A stretch of 64,000 nt of DNA from Acinetobacter sp. ANC 3903 (GTDB lineage Bacteria; Pseudomonadota; Gammaproteobacteria; Pseudomonadales; Moraxellaceae), in NCBI RefSeq assembly GCF_002135315.1, contig NZ_NEGA01000004.1:146078-210077 (forward strand), read 5' to 3'. Shown in pieces: positions 33,138-40,667 of the stretch. The notes below the pieces were generated by a model. It was not told the origin of the DNA and did not search any database. It worked only from the letters and a program-made list of their open reading frames with translations. The translations under genes were made by a program, and so were the position numbers. Position 1 is the first letter of the stretch. The number at the start of each line of letters is the position of its first letter.

Positions 33138-33596
33138 AATTAAAAGTATGCCTTGATTAAGTTAAGCCTTAACAATTATTAACAGGTGCGCCGTGTGAAT
33201 GTCAGGTTTTGTCAGGTTGAAATACTTACTATTGCTTACTTTCTAATAACAGGTTTTGTCGGGTTAAAAGAATTAGATCCTTACTTCAAGCGTTTTTAAT
33301 ACTAGGTTTTATAAGGCTTTTAATATCAATTGGAGAACTATATGTTTAAACAAAAATATATCATCACTGTAGAAAGTGAATCTCTCCCCTCAAATATGCT
33401 TAGGAGATAAAATCCACGGCGCTACTTTGTACATTATTTATTCAATAAATCTTAGAATTTTAAACAATCATTTTTAATACAACCTAAGATAATGATTTAA
33501 AACAAAAATAAAAACAAAACTATCCAATCTACGCCTATGTTTTGTATCGTAAAATTAATTATCAAAATGAGTAATTAAGCTTAAGAGGAAAAATTC

Positions 33597-33833
33597 ATGC
33601 AAATTCGATATATTCCAAAATCAGGAAATTTCATGGGCCTAATCCATACCCCATTTAAAAACAAAGATGGGATGTATATTGTTAGCAAGGATCGTTTTTT
33701 AGAAAATTATATTTATGTTTCGACAATTGAGGATGCTTATTCCTATTTGCAACAAGGTTTAAAAATTCGAATGCAATATGAAAATAATGCACCTAGCTTA
33801 ATTAAATTATCGTCATTAGAAATTACTTTTTAA
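33597..33833 (+). CDS. Small hypothetical protein
   Basis: A 78-residue soluble protein with mixed charge and several aromatic residues. No family is recognised. An AGAGG ribosome site lies 8 nt before the ATG, and the codon pattern is continuous with no internal oddity, so it is probably translated. It stands alone, with AT-rich DNA on both sides. Confidence 0.5.
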   Translation: MQIRYIPKSGNFMGLIHTPFKNKDGMYIVSKDRFLENYIYVSTIEDAYSYLQQGLKIRMQYENNAPSLIKLSSLEITF

Positions 33834-33957
33834 TTTTTTGAATGCTACCTGGTATATGTAGAACTAATGAAAAATACGTTTTCACCTTTCGTATTAGCAG
33901 TAATTAGCTAAAGGACAATATACCCACTTATAAATTAAATTTTACAGGTTTATAGAC

Positions 33958-33985
33958 TTAAAAACTAAGTTAGCCTGGCTAACTA
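33958..33985 (-). terminator. Terminator after the small exported peptide
   Basis: On the minus strand AGTTAGCC-A-GGCTAACT is followed by TAG and a TTTTT run. The stem overlaps the stop codon of the 39-residue gene. Confidence 0.6.
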
Positions 33986-34098
33986 AACGCTTTAGTATTT
34001 AGCGATTCTGAAACACCCTGCTGAATAAGCAAAGGCTTATCTGCAAAAGCCAATGATGAAATTAAAGATAAAGTTGTGATTGCCAATAATTGTTTCAT
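33979..34098 (-). CDS. Small exported peptide
   Basis: A 39-residue peptide whose first 19 residues form a clear signal peptide (KQLLAITTLSLISSLAFA), leaving a mature part of about 20 residues with no cysteine. GGGG lies 4 nt before the ATG and a terminator follows. It is either a genuine tiny secreted peptide or the remaining start of a larger exported protein. Confidence 0.45.
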   Translation of the reverse strand: MKQLLAITTLSLISSLAFADKPLLIQQGVSESLNTKAFS

Positions 34099-34200
34099 GT
34101 TGCCCCATTGAGATAAGTGGACAAAATACTAATTTATCAGGAAAAAAGAAAACATATAAAAGGTATGGATATAACAGCTACATATGTTGATCGTAATATT

Positions 34201-34224
34201 AAAAAAGCACCCTAAGGTGCTTTT
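34201..34224 (-). terminator. Terminator overlapping the TPR/CFI-box gene stop
   Basis: AAAAGCACC-CTAA-GGTGCTTTT; the loop contains the stop codon. A near-identical hairpin follows the neighbouring YHYH-type gene at 35,127, so the two ends are related. Confidence 0.8.
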
Positions 34225-35057
34225 GCCTTATTAAATTTTTCCACCAAATTGATTATTGGTTTCAGTCCAACTCTAATCATTTTTTTTAAAATTGGTTTTT
34301 CTGAAACAAAGTTTGCAACATTCGGGCTTAAAGTGTAATAGGTTTTAATAAATAATCTTCCAGATTTTTTCTGCATTAACCAGGTATCCCTAAACAACCG
34401 CAACTCGTTAACCTCATAAGCCATCGGTGTGCCGAAAGCGGCAGTAGCAATAAAACACCCGTTAGGATCTTGTAAGGACTTTAAGTTATGTTGAATGGTA
34501 ATATCTCTCGGAGCTAATTCTGCTGCCTTTTCAATTAATGGCCTTGCCTTCTCTTTATCACCTAAGCCATTCCAAACTAACAAACCCTTTAAATTAAGAT
34601 AGATTGGATTGCTTGGTTCAATTTCCAAGCTGCGATCAATATACTCAATTGCCAAATTCACATTAGCTGGATTCGCCCCACTCAAAGCAGAGTTTGAACC
34701 GAACACCTTTAAGTTAGCTGAGAGTTCATTAAATATAAACTGTGCCTGCAAATGATAGCTTTCGGCTTCGGATTTATTGTTTATTTCTTTAATATCTGGC
34801 GTGGAATCACTTATAGCTACTACCTCATCACTATAATAATTAACAAAAGCCTTTCCATCATCCTCACTTAAAGAGTTGATAAAATCCTCAACAATATCTC
34901 CTGCATCTAATAGAGCTTGATGGGTTGTCAATTTCTCAGTCTCTACTTTACTCTCTACAAAGTCCTGCTTTGCTTTTACTAGACTGCGAACTTCACTTCT
35001 TGAAACTGGAGAATGAATTTCAACACCAAAAAGTTCACCTATTATTTTTTGTTCCAC
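34212..35057 (-). CDS. TPR protein with C-terminal CFI-box domain
   Basis: A protein of about 281 residues. Residues about 120-215 contain TPR-like helices (AIEYIDRSLEIEPSNPIYLNLKG split over two repeats). The C-terminal 75 residues open with the CFIATAAFGTPMAYEVNELR signature followed by FRDTWLM and a YYTLSP motif, the CFI-box domain found at the end of many unrelated bacterial proteins. Start GTG 35,057 is chosen for the GAGGGGG 6 nt upstream; an in-frame ATG at 35,135 would overlap the upstream terminator. Function unknown; likely cargo. Confidence 0.6.
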   Translation of the reverse strand: MEQKIIGELFGVEIHSPVSRSEVRSLVKAKQDFVESKVETEKLTTHQALLDAGDIVEDFINSLSEDDGKAFVNYYSDEVVAISDSTPDIKEINNKSEAESYHLQAQFIFNELSANLKVFGSNSALSGANPANVNLAIEYIDRSLEIEPSNPIYLNLKGLLVWNGLGDKEKARPLIEKAAELAPRDITIQHNLKSLQDPNGCFIATAAFGTPMAYEVNELRLFRDTWLMQKKSGRLFIKTYYTLSPNVANFVSEKPILKKMIRVGLKPIINLVEKFNKAKAP

Positions 35058-35126
35058 ATAGCACCCCCTCATTAAATCACCATAAAATAACAAATTAATG
35101 AGAGGTGGTGTAAATTTCAAGCATTC

Positions 35127-35150
35127 AAAAAGCACCCTAGGGTGCTTTTT
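35127..35150 (-). terminator. Perfect palindromic terminator
   Basis: AAAAAGCACCCT-AGGGTGCTTTTT is a perfect 24-bp palindrome just after the stop of the YHYH-type gene. Confidence 0.85.
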
Positions 35151-35153
35151 GAA

Positions 35154-35279
35154 TTAATGACAATGCCTAGTGCCCGTACTGGAATCATTATGACATCCAT
35201 CACTAGCCGTTCTTCCACTATGTGAATAAGCTGCTGCAGCAAAAGAAGCGATTAATGCTAATACAATAATTTTCTTCAT
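35154..35279 (-). CDS. YHYH-motif small exported protein
   Basis: A 41-residue protein with a signal peptide (KKIIVLALIASFAAAAYS). The mature part HSGRTASDGCHNDSSTGTRH then CH matches the small YHYH domain: SHSG, a DGCH-N turn and a terminal HCH, which suggests metal binding or a disulphide between the two cysteines. GGGG lies 5 nt before the ATG. It has its own terminator. Such proteins are often cargo of plasmids and prophages; their role is not known. Confidence 0.65.
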   Translation of the reverse strand: MKKIIVLALIASFAAAAYSHSGRTASDGCHNDSSTGTRHCH

Positions 35280-35669
35280 GATTACCCCAATTTCAAAATA
35301 TAAAACTTATTTATATCTGAAATAGGTTATTTTTCAAACATTAAAAAACCACTCCGGAGAGTAGTTTATTTGATATCGTCCGATTTAAGTGGATTAGCTT
35401 TCCATCTTAAAGCTAGTATTTCTAAATCTTTAAATTCAGCTAAAGCGCCGTGGATGGTCAGGCTTGAGGATTTCGCTATCTATTTAGATCAACAATACGC
35501 CCTGCATCGTCATGATTATGATGCTATGAAAAAATAATCCCTGTTAAGCGAACCATCAAAACTTCAAAATTAAACTAATTTATACATAAATATAGCTAAA
35601 TATAGTTGTTGGAAAACTCATCAATAAGCGTTATAAAGCATTGCTAAGAAAGAAAATATTGGGGGATAT
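35280..35669. other. Intergenic region with gene remnant
   Basis: This 390-bp gap holds a leftward hairpin with T run (35,344-35,370 on the minus strand). It also has a rightward open stretch without an early start codon (about 35,325-35,537) whose end reads APWMVRLEDFAIYLDQQYA. The frame is probably the decayed end of a lost gene. No complete gene is seen. Confidence 0.35.
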
Positions 35670-36155
35670 ATGTCTTATATAATTAAACTGATCTCAGAAA
35701 ATTGCTACATCATTCCAGATGATGACGGTTGGCTTACTACTACAGAGTCACAGCAAGAAGCGATTGATATAGGCATCTTTGACGATATGGAATCTGCAGA
35801 TGAAACGGCTCAAAGTTTTAGTGGCGGGATGACCAGAGGCATTGATTATATAATCCACCCAGTTTCTAAAGACCCATACCATGTGGTGGAAATTATTATT
35901 CCTGAAGAAATTGCCCCGAACCTAAAAAATATCAATAGCTTCATTAAGAATGGTAAGGCACATATATTCCTTACTAATGTGACAACTGCAGATGATGCTA
36001 TGGATGGCTTTACTCGTTATGGGGTATCTACCGGTAAAAATGCAGTCCTTTATAAAACTACTCAGTATGAAGCTCGTAAAGAGGCTATTTCACAATACCT
36101 AAATGAGCGTTTTGGCAATCAGTGGGAAATAAAGCTACTAGCTGTTCAGGCTTGA
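35670..36155 (+). CDS. Hypothetical protein
   Basis: A 161-residue acidic cytosolic protein with no recognised domain. It seems to have two alpha/beta halves (about 1-75 and 76-160), the second containing EIIIPEEIAPNLKNINSF and EARKEAISQYLNERFGNQW. GGGGG lies 6 nt before the ATG. It precedes the putative defence cluster by 217 bp but is separated by a structured leader, so it is probably transcribed separately. Confidence 0.55.
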   Translation: MSYIIKLISENCYIIPDDDGWLTTTESQQEAIDIGIFDDMESADETAQSFSGGMTRGIDYIIHPVSKDPYHVVEIIIPEEIAPNLKNINSFIKNGKAHIFLTNVTTADDAMDGFTRYGVSTGKNAVLYKTTQYEARKEAISQYLNERFGNQWEIKLLAVQA

Positions 36156-36328
36156 AGAATGAGATAAATCATCTAAAAAAGCTTTAATCAAATAATTTTA
36201 GCCTAGATATTTAATTTAGCTATAAGCTCGATACAGACATAGTTGGTTTTAAGTTTTTGATTTATATATGTGTATTTAAAAAGTAAGTCACCGGTGACTT
36301 GGGGTGCTGACTTTTAAAATATAAAAAA

Positions 36329-36361
36329 GCCGCGAACCCGACGCGGCCCTTTAGATCGGGT
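36329..36361 (+). promoter_or_regulatory. Predicted H-type pseudoknot before a ribosome site
   Basis: GCCGCG (36,329) pairs with CGCGGC (36,342); ACCCGA in its loop (36,336) pairs with TCGGGT (36,356). Both 6-bp stems are perfect and interleave. The second stem touches the GGTGGGG ribosome site of the gene at 36,372. On the minus strand the first hairpin plus six T could also act as a terminator. Confidence 0.5.
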
Positions 36362-36371
36362 GGGGTAAAAT

Positions 36372-37403
36372 ATGGCTGCAAAAAAACGCTATCGAACATT
36401 GTTTTATAAAAGTGCAAAAATAGTAGGAGTATCAAAATCCTTAAGTGAAATGTTGAAAGAGGCATTATCAGATACTTCAAACAGAAAAAAGGTCGCTTCA
36501 AGACAAGAAGGTCTTAATGATTCTGGGGATATGCGATTTATAAACAGTTATGAAAACTATAATGGAATGTTTTTTTCTCAACTGATTAGTATTGAAGCCG
36601 GTAAAATTCAAAGTTACTTACATTTGGATGATGAGTCTGAAAGTTATCCAATAAAACCAGTTAATTTAGATCTTATTGACAGCTCAGCCTCTAAAACTAC
36701 AGAAAAATTGAGACGTGAATTTCTTGATTCAATTATTTACTTTGGTGTTATAGGCAATCACGTTGCAATTTTGCAAACATCTACATTAAGATCGCGACAA
36801 TTAGAGTCGTACCTTAATTGGTTTTTAGGTTCTTCATGTTGTAATATCCTTCCTGAAAACACCCCAATTATACTTAATGATTCTATAACTGATGAAATGA
36901 GAGAGCGCATCACAAAAAGCCCTGCAAAAGAGATTAGTGTAGGTAGTCCAATTAATACAAAACCCGTATTACCAGTTAATTTTTCAAACAACCCTGAGAC
37001 TCAAGCTCTTACTACAAATGCTAATGTAGCAAGTGTTAAACACGTACTAGATCAAGATGATGCTTCTTTAATCAAACGATTCTTTGGACTTAATTTAAGT
37101 GGTAAAGAGTTTTCAGATTCTTTAGAAAAAGCTAATTTAAGCCTTGAAATGACATTAAAGTTCAAGAAAACCACGACACAAAATGGTCAAGAGCTTATTG
37201 ACCGGGTTGCAACATCATTACGACATTTAGATCCAGAAGACTATTATATTAAGCTTAATGATAAGTCTACAATTAGGGGTGGAGATTTAGTAGTGGCTGG
37301 ACCTATAACAGTTCATATGACTGAAAGTGGTGCAGTTGATGAGGGGATATTGAAAAATGATATGCATACTTGGTTGGTGAAAAATGCTAATCATAGTAAC
37401 TGA
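36372..37403 (+). CDS. Cytosolic protein, RexA-like by architecture
   Basis: A 343-residue soluble protein that I cannot place in a named family with certainty. An N-terminal part (RTLFYKSAKIVG; FFSQLISIEAGKIQSYLHL) is followed by FLDSIIYFGVIGNHVAILQT, LESYLNWFL and a strand-rich middle, then a charged helical region and a second alpha/beta part (residues about 225-330). The order resembles lambda RexA, which also has an FY-type start, a segment reporting its own expression fold and a DNA-binding body. The gene is 20 bp before a four-helix membrane protein, as rexA is before rexB. An abortive-infection sensor role is inference. Confidence 0.5.
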   Translation: MAAKKRYRTLFYKSAKIVGVSKSLSEMLKEALSDTSNRKKVASRQEGLNDSGDMRFINSYENYNGMFFSQLISIEAGKIQSYLHLDDESESYPIKPVNLDLIDSSASKTTEKLRREFLDSIIYFGVIGNHVAILQTSTLRSRQLESYLNWFLGSSCCNILPENTPIILNDSITDEMRERITKSPAKEISVGSPINTKPVLPVNFSNNPETQALTTNANVASVKHVLDQDDASLIKRFFGLNLSGKEFSDSLEKANLSLEMTLKFKKTTTQNGQELIDRVATSLRHLDPEDYYIKLNDKSTIRGGDLVVAGPITVHMTESGAVDEGILKNDMHTWLVKNANHSN

Positions 37404-37423
37404 AACCACATTGAGAGAGATTT

Positions 37424-37984
37424 ATGAATACACATGTCCGTAAAGCAATCATATATAGATATTGGCATATATCTATATTGCTGCTTACGGCCGTTTTTTT
37501 TGTTTCATATTATTTTTTAGATAAACATCTGGGTTCTGCGGAAATCAAGCTAAATGGATGGGCTCAAATTCTTGCGTTGCCCACCTTGCTCTCTCCTATT
37601 GCCTATCTTGTATCTAATTATCAAAAGATTAATGAAAGCAAAGACATTAAGGGTATTAGTGTCCTTGAAAGAAATGCTCTTAGAGGTATTATTAATCAGA
37701 GATGTAGTGATATCTTATATACAGTTTTATTAGCTACGCTCATATCTATTGTAATCACGGGTTATAGTGTGTTTGCACAACAAAATAGTGAACTCATAAA
37801 GCCAATGAAGCTTTCTTTATTTTTATCAATAATTATCAGCTATGTTGTAACTTGTTTTTTTTGGATTTATTCTGCTTTCTTGGCTATTTCAGAGTTAACC
37901 GATTATAAATCAGATATTCAGCAACGAATTGATAAAGATGGTAATAAAGAGAATTTTGAAAAGTTACTACGATCTGATGATTAG
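37424..37984 (+). CDS. Four-helix membrane protein, RexB-like by topology
   Basis: A 186-residue inner-membrane protein. Four predicted helices lie near residues 15-32 (ISILLLTAVFFVSYYFL), 46-64, 95-118 and 127-152, with a hydrophilic C-terminal tail. The first pair is separated by a short loop and the second pair by a short loop, with a basic cytosolic segment between, the topology of the RexB ion channel (144 residues, four helices). GAGAGAG precedes the ATG. Its 20-bp spacing from the upstream gene indicates co-expression. Alternative: a small effector of another two-gene defence system. Confidence 0.5.
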   Translation: MNTHVRKAIIYRYWHISILLLTAVFFVSYYFLDKHLGSAEIKLNGWAQILALPTLLSPIAYLVSNYQKINESKDIKGISVLERNALRGIINQRCSDILYTVLLATLISIVITGYSVFAQQNSELIKPMKLSLFLSIIISYVVTCFFWIYSAFLAISELTDYKSDIQQRIDKDGNKENFEKLLRSDD

Positions 37985-38129
37985 AACTAAACATAAACTC
38001 AACTCTATGCCAGCGGTGAGCTTGTAATTATGAATTGTCTACTTCGAATTCTGAAAACATAATGCTGGCGAATCAATTATACTTTTAATTTTGAATATTT
38101 AATAAATTTATTAAATGAGGCGTATGTTT

Positions 38130-39092
38130 ATGATCGTCATCACTGGACTTAATACATATAGTATTTACAACCTACCACCTTTAAAAAAAACAATTAAAGA
38201 ATGTTTTAATATTGATAGCGAAACAAAAAAACCTTTAAATATTCAACAGCTATCTAAACGCATCGGAGAGAATCCAAGCCTTCTGTTATGTGCAATGCTG
38301 ACGACGGATTCGATGTGTAGTAAGTTTGGTGTTGAGTGCTTAATTGAAGTGCTTTCTGGTATTGCTGATAATAATCCAGTACATGTTGCTACGCTTGATT
38401 ATGGCCCACGTCAAACTAGACCATTTAATTTCACACTAACAACCCGCGGCTTCCTCAATGAAGTATTTAATTCTATTAACGAGCTGTTATGTGAGCGCAA
38501 CCAGGCATGTTTTAGTTTTACGTTTATACCAGAGAATAAAATCACAAAGTCAGATTTACGAAGTGGTCAATCAAACCTCTATGGAACATTCTCGCTTGAT
38601 TTGACAATAGAGCTACATATGACAATTTTCGCTGATGAAATAAATCAAAATATGGAGCAGCAAAAAAGAATACAGAAAGATTTTTTAATAGGGAGAGTTG
38701 TCGTTGAGTTTGATGGCATACAACACCTTAGCGATGAACAAGTCAGAAAGGATAAGCTTCGTGACTCAATGATTCAGGGCGAAGGTTGTACTGTATTTCG
38801 TATTCAAATGCCATACCAGCAGGATGGTACAGGTAGTAGTAAAGTTAACAAAGAGAATCTTTCAACTTTACTCAATGGTCAAGTTGAAGATATAAAAAAT
38901 CACTTTAGAAATCGACTTCATGAGGCTATTTCTATCAACTATTTACTACGATCATTAATTAAAAGTAATCTTCAAAAACTGCCACAATCCCAATTAAATG
39001 AAATGGTAAATAAGCCCTCATTTAGGGCTAATCTCCCGTCCCAATTCACCAATGACTTGATCACACAAGCCGCCATATTCAAAAATATCTAA
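38130..39092 (+). CDS. PD-(D/E)XK-like nuclease (DUF559/Vsr-like core)
   Basis: A protein of about 320 residues. The segment RVVVEFDGIQHLSDEQVRKD, then KLRDSMIQGEGCTVFRIQ (residues about 194-230) matches the core of DUF559/Vsr-like endonucleases, with the acidic pair in EFDG, Q/H after it, K.RD and a closing strand VFRI. The N-terminal 180 residues are unassigned. ATG 38,130 is chosen for TGAGG 9 nt upstream; two earlier ATGs (38,115 and 38,124) are possible. It follows the membrane protein by 145 bp on the same strand and may be a defence nuclease. Confidence 0.6.
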   Translation: MIVITGLNTYSIYNLPPLKKTIKECFNIDSETKKPLNIQQLSKRIGENPSLLLCAMLTTDSMCSKFGVECLIEVLSGIADNNPVHVATLDYGPRQTRPFNFTLTTRGFLNEVFNSINELLCERNQACFSFTFIPENKITKSDLRSGQSNLYGTFSLDLTIELHMTIFADEINQNMEQQKRIQKDFLIGRVVVEFDGIQHLSDEQVRKDKLRDSMIQGEGCTVFRIQMPYQQDGTGSSKVNKENLSTLLNGQVEDIKNHFRNRLHEAISINYLLRSLIKSNLQKLPQSQLNEMVNKPSFRANLPSQFTNDLITQAAIFKNI

Positions 39093-39252
39093 CTGCCCTA
39101 TTGTGTACTTGTATGTGCACCATTCACCTTCCAGTAGGTAATGTTGAATATTAGTCTCTGTTTGCCAGATCATTATGAAGGCATGGCCGTTGTCATAATT
39201 TGGTACGCCATTTTCAACTCGAATTGTTTGTTCTTTTTCTCTTATACCAATC
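39018..39252 (-). pseudogene. Truncated third copy of the element HTH family
   Basis: The minus strand reads GVPNYDNGHAFIMIWQTET then LLEGEWCTYKYTIGQLDIF, which aligns with the C-terminal half of the protein at 22,355 (NPNFEHGEAFIELWKAET, then EGEWQTYKYEVGQLELL). The HTH half is missing: a TAG at 39,253 lies upstream and no start codon is suitable. It overlaps the 3' end of the convergent nuclease gene. Confidence 0.65.
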
Positions 39253-39343
39253 TATTTATAGCAATCACATGAGTTCGAATCCCTCTTTCTGATCCGAACC
39301 CACGTCCCTCTGGAATTTCAGCAATACAAAGTACTTAAAGAAA

Positions 39344-39365
39344 TAAGGATACAAATAGGGATATA
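39344..39365. promoter_or_regulatory. Candidate arm-type sites at attR
   Basis: ATAAGGATAC and AGGGATAT, 11-12 bp apart, resemble the AGGATAT pair near attL. They lie 61-82 bp inside the right end. Confidence 0.35.
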
Positions 39366-39425
39366 ATTCAAAAACATGAAAGCTCAAACACAACAATGAC
39401 AAGCATTATATCGTAAAGTTCTATC

Positions 39426-39443
39426 CCCGCAGGGCGCACCACC
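39426..39443 (+). repeat. attR: 18-bp direct repeat
   Basis: CCCGCAGGGCGCACCACC is identical to 15,682-15,699 and ends the element. The rest of the tRNA is absent here. Confidence 0.87.
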
Positions 39444-39599
39444 TTTATGAGGTAGAGTTAAATTTACAAACTATTTAATTTAAAATCAATAAATTAAAAA
39501 GATATACAAGCACAATTAGCCTATAGTTTCCTCTTAACATTTAGATGTTTTTTTACAATAAAAGATCTCATCACAAAAATCTCTTAACTTCAGTTAGGG

Positions 39600-40667
39600 T
39601 CAAATCCCAGACAAATAATTTTCAATTTCATCGACTGCGGCTCTGGCTGTTCTTGATACCCCAATTATGGTGGTCGAAGCCATCCCTGTCCATTCTCCAT
39701 ACCCGACTAACCACAAGTGAGGTATCTTGACCGATCTTCCATTCTTAACATCTACCGAATCATCTGACTCTATCACCCCTAGACTTCTTAGATGATCTAA
39801 TGAAGCTTTAAATCCGGTACACCAGATCACGGCATCGACTTGCTCTTTTGAGCCATCCGGCCAAACGACTGCATCTGCTGTAAATGATTTAAAAGGAGCC
39901 TGACTATGGAGAACTCCTCGCTCCCTTGCTTCCTTAACACTATCAATCATCACAATATCACCCAAGCCACCCACGGGCTGATCGATTGCTCTTCCCTCTT
40001 GCTGTGCTTTTAAACGCTCCGTAGCTCTCAGAAACAGTACACGCCCATCTACATCATCAGATAAAAACTGGGGTGGAGTTTGGGTTACCCAAATCGTTTG
40101 AGCAACTTGAGAAACTTCAGCCAGTATTTGTGCACCAGAGTTTCCCCCTCCAACAACGATGATTTTTTTATTTTTAAATGGTGCGGCATTTATATAGTGT
40201 GCTGAATGAAGCTGGATCCCTTGAAAGTTTTCACGCCCATCATAATCAGGAATAAAAGGCTGGCTCCATGTTCCTGTGGCACTCACCACAGCCTTGGCTC
40301 TCCAAAACTTTTCTTTAGCATACACATCAAGATAGCCCGCATGAGATTCAACCCGATCGATATGAACTGGCCGAACCACGGGAAACTGATATCTGTGTTC
40401 ATAAGCCGATAAATACTGGATAACCTCATTCCTGGTCGGATAGGTCTGCTCAGTGGTTGGCATCATCCAGCCTGACAATGAGCTCCAGGTATTGGGAGAA
40501 AAAAGGCGCAATGACTCCCAGGCATGCTGCCAGGCTCCGCCCGCTTGATCTTGATCATCTAAAATAATAAATGGTATTTTCTTTCGCTTTAAAAAATAAG
40601 CCGTAGATAAAGCGGCCTGTCCGCCCCCAATAATGATCACATCGATTTCAGTCTGTTGATAATTCAA
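39600..40667 (-). CDS. FAD-dependent monooxygenase, ArsO-like
   Basis: A 355-residue flavoprotein. The FAD-binding Rossmann motif [13 protein letters not shown] is near residue 14, and the NAD(P)H motif [12 protein letters not shown] is near 172. [15 protein letters not shown] and the C-terminal [15 protein letters not shown] match the ArsO branch of flavin monooxygenases often found in arsenic operons. No ars genes are nearby, so the substrate is open. It lies just outside the right end of the element and reads towards it. Confidence 0.65.
   Translation of the reverse strand: MNYQQTEIDVIIIGGGQAALSTAYFLKRKKIPFIILDDQDQAGGAWQHAWESLRLFSPNTWSSLSGWMMPTTEQTYPTRNEVIQYLSAYEHRYQFPVVRPVHIDRVESHAGYLDVYAKEKFWRAKAVVSATGTWSQPFIPDYDGRENFQGIQLHSAHYINAAPFKNKKIIVVGGGNSGAQILAEVSQVAQTIWVTQTPPQFLSDDVDGRVLFLRATERLKAQQEGRAIDQPVGGLGDIVMIDSVKEARERGVLHSQAPFKSFTADAVVWPDGSKEQVDAVIWCTGFKASLDHLRSLGVIESDDSVDVKNGRSVKIPHLWLVGYGEWTGMASTTIIGVSRTARAAVDEIENYLSGI

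Larger units (their letters stand above)
32284..33596. other. Long intergenic region with regulatory repeats
   Basis: About 1.3 kb without a convincing gene. It holds a (CG)7 tract (32,292-32,305), an inverted homologue of the iteron region (32,612-32,760), a rightward terminator, two CACTTT-N-AAAGTG palindromes, and a 21-bp direct repeat (33,202 and 33,249, ACAGGTTTTGTC core). A 22-codon frame at 33,342-33,410 with GGAG before it looks like a truncated gene start. An origin or control region is possible. Confidence 0.45.
15682..39443. mobile_element. Integrated satellite-like genetic element in tRNA-Arg
   Basis: About 23.8 kb bounded by the 18-bp repeat CCCGCAGGGCGCACCACC (15,682 and 39,426). 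It carries a P4-type integrase next to the tRNA, phage-type regulators, an initiator/DnaB replication module, three ejection-type virion proteins and a right-hand cargo region. I find no capsid, portal, terminase, tail or lysis gene. It therefore looks like a phage satellite or a deleted prophage. Its genes are more AT-rich than the flanking chromosome. Confidence 0.88.

Noticed and set aside
35454..35537. 27-codon rightward frame
   Set aside because: It has no ribosome site, and the open stretch continues upstream of the ATG without a start, so it is more likely the end of a decayed gene.
36329..36347. Simple terminator for a leftward gene
   Set aside because: The hairpin plus T run fits on the minus strand, but no leftward gene lies to its right within the cluster; the pseudoknot reading is kept as the main call with this as alternative.
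39271..39300. tRNA remnant (GTTCGAATCCC) inside the right end of the element
   Set aside because: It resembles a T-arm loop, but no acceptor or anticodon stem can be folded around it, and the true attR with an 18-bp match lies further right.
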